This document shows positions 33,217 through 40,382 of a stretch of DNA of 64,000 nucleotides, piece after piece. Positions within the stretch are counted from its first letter, which is position 1, and every line of letters starts with the position of its first letter. Made by a program: the position numbers and the translations under genes. This DNA is from UBA7446 sp965656545 (lineage in GTDB: Bacteria > Bacteroidota > Bacteroidia > Flavobacteriales > Flavobacteriaceae), in NCBI GenBank assembly GCA_965656545.1, contig CBFHKZ010000002.1, positions 186,001 to 250,000 of the forward strand, written 5' to 3'. The notes below the pieces were generated by a model, which saw only the letters and a program-made list of their open reading frames with translations, made no database searches and was not told where the DNA came from.

Positions 33217-33537
33217 ATCCACAAATGCTTCCTTAATGACTGCTTTGCAGGATTCAATCTCAGTAATGCTTAGTTTTTTGTACACTTTCAGAACACGACT
33301 TTTATCCACAGTTCGGATTTGGTCTATGGCAATCATACCGCTTTTACGTTGATGCTTTACAGGCACTCGGGTTGGGTATTTTTTTAGATTAGTGGTCATT
33401 GGTGCAAGTACAACAGTGTGTAGATGTTGGTTCATCTCATTTGGGGAAATCACAACACAAGGTCTCGTTTTTTTGATTTCACTACCTACAGTAGGATCAA
33501 GGTTAACAAGAACAATAGCGTATTGCATTATGTCCAT
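33214..33537 (-). CDS. mazF: MazF/PemK-type toxin
   Basis: 107 residues. Opening IVLVNLDPTVGSEIKKTRPCVVISP is the MazF loop with the catalytic Arg in TRP and the later Thr in VLAPMTTNL; GMIAIDQIRTVDKSRV is the dimer core. Endoribonuclease cutting mRNA at short sites. Start MDIMQY at 33537 overlaps the antitoxin by ten bases; ATG 33528 (TAATG) is an alternative. Family length is about 105-115, so it looks intact. Confidence 0.93.
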   Translation of the reverse strand: MDIMQYAIVLVNLDPTVGSEIKKTRPCVVISPNEMNQHLHTVVLAPMTTNLKKYPTRVPVKHQRKSGMIAIDQIRTVDKSRVLKVYKKLSITEIESCKAVIKEAFVD

Positions 33538-33773
33538 TCTTCGGTGTTTTCTTCTTCAAATACATCTGGAATTAGTGCTGTGTCATCGTTGTTTTGACGC
33601 ATTTGCTCAAAGGCAGTTTCCCAGTTTGCCCTTGGTGCGCTTATGGGTTTAAGCACAATCTGCTCTTTTTCAAAAATAAGTTCCACCTCATCTACAATGC
33701 CATATTGCTTTAAAATGGTTTTGCTTAGCCGTAGGCCCTTTGAATTTCCAATTTGTATAACAGGCGTTTTCAT
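33528..33773 (-). CDS. mazE: MazE/AbrB-type antitoxin
   Basis: 81 residues. Swapped-hairpin domain with KTPVIQIGNSKGLRLSKTILKQ (as two pieces), the standard MazE/AbrB pattern IGNSKGLRLP-like. The acidic C-terminus (DDTALIPDVFEEENTEEW) would wrap the toxin. Upstream of mazF and overlapping it. Confidence 0.93.
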   Translation of the reverse strand: MKTPVIQIGNSKGLRLSKTILKQYGIVDEVELIFEKEQIVLKPISAPRANWETAFEQMRQNNDDTALIPDVFEEENTEEWT

Positions 33774-33780
33774 AGCTTAT

Positions 33781-33805
33781 AATGTAATTACAAAGTAACT
33801 ACATT
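33781..33805. promoter_or_regulatory. Inverted repeat upstream of mazEF, probable autoregulatory operator
   Basis: AATGTAATTAC-AAA-GTAACTACATT, 10 of 11 bases matched, eight bases upstream of the mazE ATG. MazE commonly represses its operon at such palindromes. It includes the perfect 10-base palindrome TGTAATTACA. Confidence 0.5.
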
Positions 33806-33891
33806 TTAATGAATTGTCAAAACGATAGGTCGTGTAAAGCAGCATCACCGATGTGTTGATAAGGTGTGGGAAATTAGAGCAAAAACTCCCT

Positions 33892-34482
33892 TTAAAGCGT
33901 TTTAATAGAACAGCCAATAGCCTTGGTTGTGCTAACCTTAGGTAGTTGACCTGCCAGCAAAGCGTCTACCGCATCTTCTACGTAGTAATGCTCCACTTTG
34001 TCTGGATTACGTGAACTATCATCAATAGCACCAATATACTGTACCACATTGCCTTTTTCTTGCTTTTCTAAGATGAATACGTGTGGGGTTCGAGTTGCAC
34101 CAAACTTCGGATAAACCTTTTGTCCCTTATCTTGGAGGTAGGGAAATGTAAAGCCTTTGTCTTGGGCACGCTGTTTCATATCGCTAAGCTCCTCTCCCTT
34201 TTGGGCAGCCGGATCGTTGGGATTGATGGCAATAACCGGGTAGCCTACAGGGGCGAAATGTCTGTGAAGTGCATTTATGCGATCCTCATAAGCAATTGAG
34301 TAGGGACAGGTGTTACAGGTGAATATTACAATAAAGCCTTTGGCATCGTCATAGTCGGATAGGGATACCATTTCACCATCTATATTCGGAAGTGAAAAGT
34401 CAGTGGCAAGGTCCCCGACCTTATAGCCGTGGTTGTGGGTTAATAACAAAAGAGAACTAAATAGGATTAGGATTGATTTCAT
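33892..34482 (-). CDS. Exported thioredoxin-fold redoxin
   Basis: 196 residues with a signal peptide (MKSILILFSSLLLLTHNHG). Peroxiredoxin/AhpC-like body: LATDFSLPNIDGE, then active-site TCNTCPYSIAYED (C-x2-C) and PAAQKGEELSDMKQRAQDKGF. This C-x2-C with 'CPYS' is the common Bacteroidota redoxin pattern. Ends with a non-conserved tail ending CSIKTL. Start lies three bases after the stop of the TlpA-like gene. Confidence 0.85.
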   Translation of the reverse strand: MKSILILFSSLLLLTHNHGYKVGDLATDFSLPNIDGEMVSLSDYDDAKGFIVIFTCNTCPYSIAYEDRINALHRHFAPVGYPVIAINPNDPAAQKGEELSDMKQRAQDKGFTFPYLQDKGQKVYPKFGATRTPHVFILEKQEKGNVVQYIGAIDDSSRNPDKVEHYYVEDAVDALLAGQLPKVSTTKAIGCSIKTL

Positions 34483-34485
34483 GGG

Positions 34486-34950
34486 TTAGGGATTAAAGGA
34501 TTCAACAAGATTAAATAATTCATTTTGCGTAAAAGATCGTTCATAAAAGTCACGTTTATCGTTATTGTAAACAATAGTTGCTGGAATTGCACCACTCCAA
34601 TTGGGGTGAATGTCGTTTATCCAATAATTTTCGTCTGCATCGTCTAGGAGTACAACCTTTGATTGAAGTTTGTTTTTTTTGATGAAAGGCAATAACCTGC
34701 TTTCCTTGTGTTTGGGAAAGTCAAGACTCACCAGCAGCACCTCAACATCTTCACGTTGGTTTAAGACCTCAAAATAGGGCAGTTCCTTGATGCAAGGTGC
34801 GCACCAAGTGGCCCAAAAGTTAACCACGTAAATTTTATCTCCCCTTTGGTTAAGCAAAGGCTTCAGCTCGGTATAGTTTAGAGAAGGAACTCTTTGTGCG
34901 CTTAGTAGTAAAGGGAATAATACAAACGATAAAAACTTGGGATAAAACAT
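34486..34950 (-). CDS. TlpA-family thiol-disulfide oxidoreductase
   Basis: 154 residues, exported. Signal peptide LSFVLFPLLLSAQ, active site NFWATWCAPCIKELP (WCAPC), and the cis-Pro loop GAIPATIVYN. Probably periplasmic, working with the redoxin downstream. The pair shares one transcript, three bases apart. Confidence 0.9.
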   Translation of the reverse strand: MFYPKFLSFVLFPLLLSAQRVPSLNYTELKPLLNQRGDKIYVVNFWATWCAPCIKELPYFEVLNQREDVEVLLVSLDFPKHKESRLLPFIKKNKLQSKVVLLDDADENYWINDIHPNWSGAIPATIVYNNDKRDFYERSFTQNELFNLVESFNP

Positions 34951-35046
34951 AAATGAAAGATATTAAAAATATCACAATTGTAGTTCTTTCGCTGTTGTAT
35001 CTAAAAATTAACTAATTTTAACCGAATAACTTTTAATCAATTAAAC

Positions 35047-35547
35047 ATGAAAAAGGTACTATTAGTAACCGTTATTTTGGCCATGGCAAGTTGTGCTTCT
35101 CCTTCTGGATCTGACGCTGCTGTGGAAGGTGTTGGTTTTTTTAAACCCATGCCAGGTGAAAAATTCATCGCTGGATCTGACGATGTATTGAATGTATGGA
35201 TGAAATATATGGACGCACACAACAAGCAAGACATCGAAACCATCAAGTCTATGAGTGCAGATTCTATATATATTCTTAGTCCAGACGGATCGGAAATTTT
35301 TACCAAAGAGCAACAAGCAACTGTCCTGGCGGAGTGGTTTGCTGTAGCAAATCCAAAATGGGATGCCTATTGGGCTTTGCCCTATAAATCTGTTCCAAGT
35401 GGTGCAGATTGGGTAATTGCAGGACATGAGGTCACCTCAACGGTCAACGGCGAAGAATCTACAGAACTCAATATGATAGACGGAGAAATTGTTGATGGCA
35501 AAATCGCAAGATTCTTTGTTTATGCTGCAAAGCCACCTGTTAAATAA
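35047..35547 (+). CDS. Lipoprotein with SnoaL/NTF2-like fold
   Basis: 166 residues. MKKVLLVTVILAMASC is a lipoprotein signal peptide with Cys16. The body has the SnoaL-like order, with a helix at NVWMKYMDAHNKQDIETIKSM (in two pieces) and sheet strands (YILSPDGSEIF, GADWVIAGHEV, KIARFFVYAA). Similar in architecture to 2295-2810. No catalytic role can be read. Followed by a strong terminator. Confidence 0.72.
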   Translation: MKKVLLVTVILAMASCASPSGSDAAVEGVGFFKPMPGEKFIAGSDDVLNVWMKYMDAHNKQDIETIKSMSADSIYILSPDGSEIFTKEQQATVLAEWFAVANPKWDAYWALPYKSVPSGADWVIAGHEVTSTVNGEESTELNMIDGEIVDGKIARFFVYAAKPPVK

Positions 35548-35574
35548 ACAGTAGCTACGCACAAATTTTTATAG

Positions 35575-35618
35575 AAGCACCTGCCCTTCGACAAGCTCAT
35601 GGACCAGGTGCTTTTTTT
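35575..35618 (+). terminator. Intrinsic terminator whose loop holds a repeat copy
   Basis: AAGCACCTG (35575-35583) pairs perfectly with CAGGTGCTT (35605-35613), continuing into a T7 run. The loop, 35584-35602, is an inverted copy (CCCTTCGACAAGCTCATGG) of the repeat unit that forms the array just downstream. Confidence 0.85.
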
Positions 35619-35645
35619 ATGGACTGTTCTCTGGTCTTTCTGATT

Positions 35646-35760
35646 CCTGAGCATGTCGAATGCACCCTGAGCTTGTCGAATGCACCCTGAGCTTGTCGAA
35701 TGTCACCTGAGCTTGTCGAATGTCACCTGAGCATGTCGAATGCACCCTGAGCTTGTCGAA
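35646..35760 (+). repeat. Tandem array of six 20-base units
   Basis: Core CCTGAGC(A/T)TGTCGAA recurs at exact 20-base steps (starts 35646, 35666, 35686, 35706, 35726, 35746), with 5-base fillers ATGCACC-like or TGTCA. The core is the common short genomic repeat TGAGCTTGTCGAA seen in many bacterial genomes. Not a CRISPR: spacers are five bases and no cas gene is near. Confidence 0.9.
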
Positions 35761-35767
35761 GGGCAAT

Positions 35768-35836
35768 CTAAATACTTATGATGATGCCAACCAAAATTAT
35801 GCCGATAATGATGTAAGAAAAACATCCTGTTTCCAT
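35768..35836 (-). CDS. Tiny hydrophobic ORF, possible small membrane protein
   Basis: 22 residues, METGCFSYIIIGIILVGII plus SI, from ATG 35836 to TAG 35768. Almost entirely hydrophobic after the first six residues, like a one-helix membrane peptide. No clear ribosome-binding site; it starts 33 bases downstream of the lipocalin-like gene's stop and ends just at the repeat array. Could be chance; listed because composition is unlike the surrounding intergenic DNA. Confidence 0.25.
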   Translation of the reverse strand: METGCFSYIIIGIILVGIIISI

Positions 35837-35869
35837 GCGTTATTTATTAATCGTTTCAAGTAGCCTTTT

Positions 35870-36286
35870 CTAAAAGTGTTCGTTTTTAATTTGCTTCTCT
35901 AGTTTAAGCCACATCTTTTTTTTATCTATTTCAACCCGATACGACAAAATATACCAAAAGTTATAGTCCGCCATTATTGCGCCTTTTAATTCAAGGGTCA
36001 TGATGTTGTCTTCGTACTGCCAACTCCCAGTGGTCAAAGAAAACTCCCCACCCATACAACTCATATCAGGACTTCTGTGATGCAGGAGTGTTCCGTCGTC
36101 TTTAAACTCAAATACATAATTTGAATATTTAGTAGTCTTACGACTAAATAACAAATCGTCATCAGGAAAAAAACCGCTTTCTGACCAGTTTAAATCCCAA
36201 ATACCAAGGAAGTCATACCTGTTCATGTGTTGTTCTTGTGAAAAACCTACAGTCATAAAAAACAGCATTAAAAAAAGAGACTTCAT
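35870..36286 (-). CDS. Exported lipocalin-like hypothetical protein
   Basis: 138 residues. Signal peptide MKSLFLMLFFMTVGFSQ. The rest is beta-rich with GIWDLNWSESGFF at the start and TGSWQYEDNIMTLEL in the middle, the 'G-x-W ... G-x-W' spacing of small lipocalin-like proteins. Function unknown. It starts five bases after the DUF4349 gene. The two-gene unit is flanked by repeat arrays on both sides. Confidence 0.6.
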   Translation of the reverse strand: MKSLFLMLFFMTVGFSQEQHMNRYDFLGIWDLNWSESGFFPDDDLLFSRKTTKYSNYVFEFKDDGTLLHHRSPDMSCMGGEFSLTTGSWQYEDNIMTLELKGAIMADYNFWYILSYRVEIDKKKMWLKLEKQIKNEHF

Positions 36287-36291
36287 ATTGG

Positions 36292-37161
36292 TTATTCCTC
36301 TCGGTTTACGATTCGCTTAAAGAGTTTTAATTTATCGATAGCCAATAATATAAAATAGGCAAATAGCGATATAAAAAACAGCGTTGTCATGATACGTAGG
36401 TATATTTTAACGGTCCATTCTAAAGCCACTTTAATGCGTTGCATTATTCCAATTTTTACTTCCCTGCCTTCTAACAACGAATACCTAATGGTGCAAAACT
36501 CGTTCTCGTCGTCAAAGTCACCCAAACTGACACCAAGCCCTTGTAGCTGCTGCTCGATTTCCAACACGCGGTTTTCCAAATCCATGTATTCCGCTATGCG
36601 TCCACCCTTGGATTTTAATTCAATTAAAGAAGCTCTGATTTTCTCTAAAGACTGTTTTTTAGCATTGAGTTCTTTATATTCGTTGGTCTTGTCTTTTTTG
36701 GTGATCTGCTTGCCAAGTACTTTCCCAATGGTTATCAATTCATTGTAGAGTGTATCAAAATTTTGCGGCGGAACGCCAATGACTAAATTTAATTTTCGAT
36801 ACCCTACATTACCGCTTTTTTGTTCGAATTGAACAAGGGCATTCCATTTATTAATGGTTGTACGGGTCGCTTTTTCTTCAGTTTCAAAGCGCGTAGACTT
36901 GGTACTTACTTCTGCAATTTTCTCATACTTTTGGTCAACTTGAATGGGTGATTGACTTACGCTACTCGATTTTTTCTCATATTTATTGGAAGCGTAATTT
37001 TTATTTAAATTCGAAATATTATCAAAAAATAGACCTTGACTTGGTGTTTGATTGTAGGTTTTGGTATACCCATATCCAAGCCTAAAAAGGAATAGAATAA
37101 GAAATAAAGCAATTAACCAATAGATGAATTTTTTTAATTGTTTTTTGAAATGTTGTTTCAT
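36292..37161 (-). CDS. DUF4349 domain membrane protein
   Basis: 289 residues. N-terminal TM (FIYWLIALFLILFLFRL), periplasmic domain with RKLNLVIGVPPQNFDTLYNEL and a coiled coil (ELNAKKQSLEKIRASLIELK in part, YMDLENRVLEIEQQL), and a C-terminal TM (TTLFFISLFAYFILLAI). The domain pattern matches DUF4349, of unknown function and common in envelope proteins. First gene of its small operon. The region upstream holds the second repeat array and a MITE-like element. Confidence 0.8.
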   Translation of the reverse strand: MKQHFKKQLKKFIYWLIALFLILFLFRLGYGYTKTYNQTPSQGLFFDNISNLNKNYASNKYEKKSSSVSQSPIQVDQKYEKIAEVSTKSTRFETEEKATRTTINKWNALVQFEQKSGNVGYRKLNLVIGVPPQNFDTLYNELITIGKVLGKQITKKDKTNEYKELNAKKQSLEKIRASLIELKSKGGRIAEYMDLENRVLEIEQQLQGLGVSLGDFDDENEFCTIRYSLLEGREVKIGIMQRIKVALEWTVKIYLRIMTTLFFISLFAYFILLAIDKLKLFKRIVNREE

Positions 37162-37399
37162 GCCGTTTGTTTATCAGGTTTAAGCACATTGTATGATATG
37201 TACGATGTCTAGACACGCACATGTTCAAACAAATAGATGCTATATTACTTAACCCAAAAAATATCTACAGATAAGCTGTGTAGGCCGATAAGAAGAACAG
37301 ATTTGGGATTTGTTTTATGTAAAACTAATAAAAATTTGGCATATTCCTTACTGCAAACCCCTTAAACCTCGTGCAGACCAGCGGTGCTTATCGAACTCC
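37162..37399. other. Gene-free AT-rich DNA upstream of DUF4349
   Basis: I see no convincing reading frame or terminator. It holds the control region of the DUF4349 gene, without an exact TAnnTTTG box. Confidence 0.3.
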
Positions 37400-37503
37400 C
37401 CTGAGCATGTCGAAGGTCCCCCTGAGCTTGCCGAACGCCCTCTGGCGCCCTGAGCATGTCGAACGCCCCCTGAGCATGTCGAACGCCCCCTGAGCATGTC
37501 GAA
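37400..37503 (+). repeat. Second array of the same repeat, five units
   Basis: Core CCTGAGC(A/T)TG(T/C)CGAA starts at 37400, 37421, 37449, 37469 and 37489; the last three are exactly 20 bases apart with filler CGCCC. Same orientation as the array at 35646-35760. Flanked by a partial unit (TATCGAACTCCC) at 37389. Any reading frame through it encodes low-complexity HAQG/FDMLR peptides and is not a gene. Confidence 0.88.
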
Positions 37504-37670
37504 GGGGGGTGCTTTTTACGTTTAAACATTTGTTCAAAGCCCATCTTAAAAAAGTGTTATATTTAAATACCCTACAATCTACTGTGTATGCGTTTAGTGC
37601 GTTTGCAAAAAGAAGAAGATAAATATCATCCAATATCATGGTATAAAAACATGGGACAGAAATTGTACAT
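37504..37670. other. Gene-free stretch between the array and the MITE-like element
   Basis: AT-rich, no reading frame with family features. Begins with a GGGGGGTGC run right after the array. Confidence 0.3.
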
Positions 37671-37849
37671 TTGTTATATAGAACACATCTTGACTTTTGG
37701 TTTTTAACCGAAAATGAGATGAAATTTGACCAGATGAGGCACTTTTTGAATGTCATAGCTGGGCTACGACTGAAAAAAGTAACAAAATATGGGGGAATTT
37801 CAGCCATTTTTTAGGGAATAGAAAAAGTCAAGATGAGTTCATAATACAA
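37671..37849. mobile_element. MITE-like element, about 179 bases
   Basis: Left end TTGTTATATAGAACACATC... (37671-37698) and right end (37849-37823, read on the minus strand) share an imperfect terminal inverted repeat of about 27 bases: 13 bases CATCTTGACTTTT are identical, 17 of 18 when extended to GAAC(A/T)CATCTTGACTTTT. The 124-base middle has no gene. No clear target-site duplication. It ends 11 bases before the ATG of the toxin-antitoxin pair at 37861, so its right terminal repeat lies in that operon's promoter area. No transposase is near. Confidence 0.6.
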
Positions 37850-37860
37850 GCTTAGAAATC

Positions 37861-38079
37861 ATGGGTTTAGACGCTAGAAAATACCATTTAATACAAGAAC
37901 TATTTGACATTAAAAAAGAAAGCATTATTGATGCTTTAGAGCGTGTTTTGAAACGTGAAAAAGAAGCACATCAGGAAATGTCAACTGCACATAAAAAAGA
38001 ATTGGATAACCGAATAGAAAATTACAAAAACAATCCTAGCGATCTAGTGGATTGGGAAGATGTAAAGCGTGATTGGTAA
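37861..38079 (+). CDS. Antitoxin, addiction-module (PF09720-like)
   Basis: 72 residues. C-terminal pattern ELDNRIENYKNNPSDLVDWEDVKR matches the unstable-antitoxin family in which 'ELDRRLxxYxxNPxxxxSWEEVK' precedes a RelE-like toxin (quoted in part). The N-terminal half is helical. Overlaps the toxin by one base (TAATG). Confidence 0.85.
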   Translation: MGLDARKYHLIQELFDIKKESIIDALERVLKREKEAHQEMSTAHKKELDNRIENYKNNPSDLVDWEDVKRDW

Positions 38080-38387
38080 TGAGTTATAAAGTTAAGTTAT
38101 TGCCAATCGTACACACAGATTTACGAAAGGCTAAAAAATGGTATCACGAAAAAAACGAATCATTAGCCAAAGAATTCAAAATAGAAATTGATAAAGAGAT
38201 TGACTATATCGGAGAATATCCAGCGCATTATCAACGAAAATATAAAGAGTTACGACAATCTTTAGTTGCCCGTTTCCCTTATGCTATTTTCTATCTAGTT
38301 GATGAAGAACAAAAACAAATTATAGTTTTTGGCGTGTTACACACAAATAGAAATCCTGAAATCGTTAGAAAAAGAATAACGGAATAA
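38079..38387 (+). CDS. RelE/ParE-family toxin
   Basis: 102 residues from ATG 38079 (TAATG junction); a TTG at 38073 would add two residues. Fold landmarks: LPIVHTDLRKAKKWYHEK, GEYPAHYQRKYKELRQSLV (in part), VARFPYAIFYLVDEEQ and the final HTNRNPEIVRKR with the conserved basic C-terminus. It keeps the VLHTNRNPE motif expected in this family, so it looks intact, unlike the toxin at 22632-22962. Confidence 0.9.
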   Translation: MSYKVKLLPIVHTDLRKAKKWYHEKNESLAKEFKIEIDKEIDYIGEYPAHYQRKYKELRQSLVARFPYAIFYLVDEEQKQIIVFGVLHTNRNPEIVRKRITE

Positions 38388-38531
38388 TCCGCTTTCCGGC
38401 ACGCCTGCATACCCAATAAAAAAAAGCATTTTTTCAATTTCAATGTTTCAACAATCCCCCCTTCGTAATTGTTAATTTCTTTGTTTAAGCGGGCTTTAAT
38501 TTTATAGGTTGATGCTTTAATTTAGCAAACC
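38388..38531. other. Gap before parE, contains its promoter area
   Basis: 144 bases. Nearest -7 candidate is TAATTTAG (one mismatch) a few bases before the parE ATG. No hairpin of note. Confidence 0.3.
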
Positions 38532-40382
38532 ATGGCCCAAACCCAATACAACGAAGATAATATACGATCCCTCGACTGGAAGGAGCATATCCGTATGCGA
38601 CCCGGGATGTATATTGGAAAGCTTGGTGATGGCTCCTCACCAGATGACGGCATCTATATTTTACTTAAAGAAGTACTCGACAACAGTATAGATGAATTTG
38701 TCATGGGTGCTGGAAAAACCATTGAAATCACCATTAAGGATGGCAAAGTAGGCGTGCGTGATTACGGACGTGGCATACCACTAGGTAAGGTCGTAGATGT
38801 GGTTTCCAAAATGAACACGGGGGGTAAGTACGACAGCCGTGCCTTTAAAAAATCAGTTGGGCTAAACGGTGTAGGAACCAAGGCAGTGAACGCACTCTCC
38901 AATGAGTTTACGGTCTATTCCATCCGTGAAGGCCAGATGAAGCAAGCACGCTTCAACCAAGGTAATCTTGAAGAAGAAACAGAAGTTCTTTCGTCCTCAA
39001 AGCGCAACGGAACCCAAGTTTACTTTATTCCAGACGACAGCATCTTTAAAAAATACCGCTACCGCCATGAGTATGTGGCTAAGATGCTCAAATACTATGT
39101 TTACCTAAATCCGGGCTTGACCATCGTGTTCAATGGAGAAAAGTTTGTTTCACAAAACGGACTAAAAGATCTACTTGAAGACAACAACAACACCGAAGAC
39201 TTTCTCTATCCAGTTGTGCACCTCAAAGGAGACGATATCGAAGTGGCCATTACGCACAGCAAAACCCAATACAACGAAGAATACCATTCGTTTGTAAACG
39301 GGCAACACACCACCCAAGGGGGAACCCACCAAACCGCTTTTAGAGAGGCATTGGTCAAAACCATCAGAGAGTATTACGGCAAGCAGTACGATGCGTCTGA
39401 CATTCGTAAATCCATCATATCTGCCATCAGTATTAAGGTAATGGAACCTGTGTTTGAATCCCAAACCAAAACCAAGTTGGGCTCAACGGAAATGGGGGGT
39501 AACCTGCCCACGGTACGTACTTATATCAATGATTTTGTCGGCAAGCAATTGGATAATTTCTTACACAAAAATCCGCCTACTGCCGAGGCACTACAACGCA
39601 AAATACTGCAAGCCGAAAAAGAGCGAAAAGAGCTGTCTGGCATTCGTAAGTTGGCGCGTGATCGTGCTAAAAAAGCCAGCCTTCACAACAAAAAACTAAG
39701 AGATTGCCGTGTGCATTTGGGCGATATCAAAAAGGATAGACGTTTGGATTCCACCTTGTTTATTACAGAAGGAGATTCGGCGAGTGGATCCATTACCAAA
39801 TCTAGGGATGTTAACACACAGGCGGTATTTAGTCTTCGTGGGAAACCCTTGAACTCCTATGGGATGTCCAAGAAAATCGTTTACGAAAACGAGGAGTTTA
39901 ACCTCTTGCAAGCAGCACTCAATATTGAGGAAAGCATGGAAGATTTGCGCTATAACAATATCGTAATTGCCACCGATGCCGATGTTGATGGCATGCACAT
40001 TAGGTTGTTACTCATCACTTTCTTTTTGCAATTTTTCCCAGAGCTCATCAAGGATGGCCATCTGTATATTTTACAAACACCTCTTTTCAGGGTGCGCAAC
40101 AAAAAGAAAACCATCTACTGTTATTCCGAGCAAGAGCGTGTAAATGCCCTTGAAGAATTGGGCAAACAAGCAGAGATTACACGATTTAAAGGATTGGGGG
40201 AGATTTCACCAGATGAATTTAAACACTTTATCGGAGATGATATCCGCCTAGACCCCGTCATGTTAGACAAAAACATGACCATAGACGAATTGTTATCGTT
40301 CTATATGGGTAAGAATACACCCAAAAGACAGGAGTTTATTATCGACAACCTTAAAGTGGAGTTAGACAAAGTAGAATCATGA
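38532..40382 (+). CDS. parE: DNA topoisomerase IV subunit B
   Basis: 616 residues, the short length of ParE as opposed to the longer GyrB. GHKL ATPase motifs (EVLDNSIDEF, DYGRGIPLG, NGVGTKAVNALS, TQGGTH), transducer domain, then Toprim motifs LFITEGDSASG, RGKPLNSYG and IVIATDADVDGMHIRLL. Decatenates daughter chromosomes with ParC. Its stop overlaps the parC start by four bases. parE and parC together, away from a gyrase pair, make topoisomerase IV the better call. Confidence 0.93.
   Translation: MAQTQYNEDNIRSLDWKEHIRMRPGMYIGKLGDGSSPDDGIYILLKEVLDNSIDEFVMGAGKTIEITIKDGKVGVRDYGRGIPLGKVVDVVSKMNTGGKYDSRAFKKSVGLNGVGTKAVNALSNEFTVYSIREGQMKQARFNQGNLEEETEVLSSSKRNGTQVYFIPDDSIFKKYRYRHEYVAKMLKYYVYLNPGLTIVFNGEKFVSQNGLKDLLEDNNNTEDFLYPVVHLKGDDIEVAITHSKTQYNEEYHSFVNGQHTTQGGTHQTAFREALVKTIREYYGKQYDASDIRKSIISAISIKVMEPVFESQTKTKLGSTEMGGNLPTVRTYINDFVGKQLDNFLHKNPPTAEALQRKILQAEKERKELSGIRKLARDRAKKASLHNKKLRDCRVHLGDIKKDRRLDSTLFITEGDSASGSITKSRDVNTQAVFSLRGKPLNSYGMSKKIVYENEEFNLLQAALNIEESMEDLRYNNIVIATDADVDGMHIRLLLITFFLQFFPELIKDGHLYILQTPLFRVRNKKKTIYCYSEQERVNALEELGKQAEITRFKGLGEISPDEFKHFIGDDIRLDPVMLDKNMTIDELLSFYMGKNTPKRQEFIIDNLKVELDKVES

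Noticed and set aside
35641..35763. CRISPR-like periodic array
   Set aside because: The period is 20 bases with only 5-base fillers; units are 15-base copies of a common genomic repeat, and no cas gene is present.
37362..37544. 60-residue reading frame on the minus strand
   Set aside because: Made of the repeat array translated in another frame; low complexity.
37388..37807. 139-residue reading frame on the minus strand
   Set aside because: It runs through a repeat array (HAQG/FDMLR peptides) and a MITE-like element, with no family features.
38388..38531. Intrinsic terminator after the RelE-type toxin
   Set aside because: Only an A/T hairpin (AAAAAA-GCA-TTTTTT) without a GC stem.
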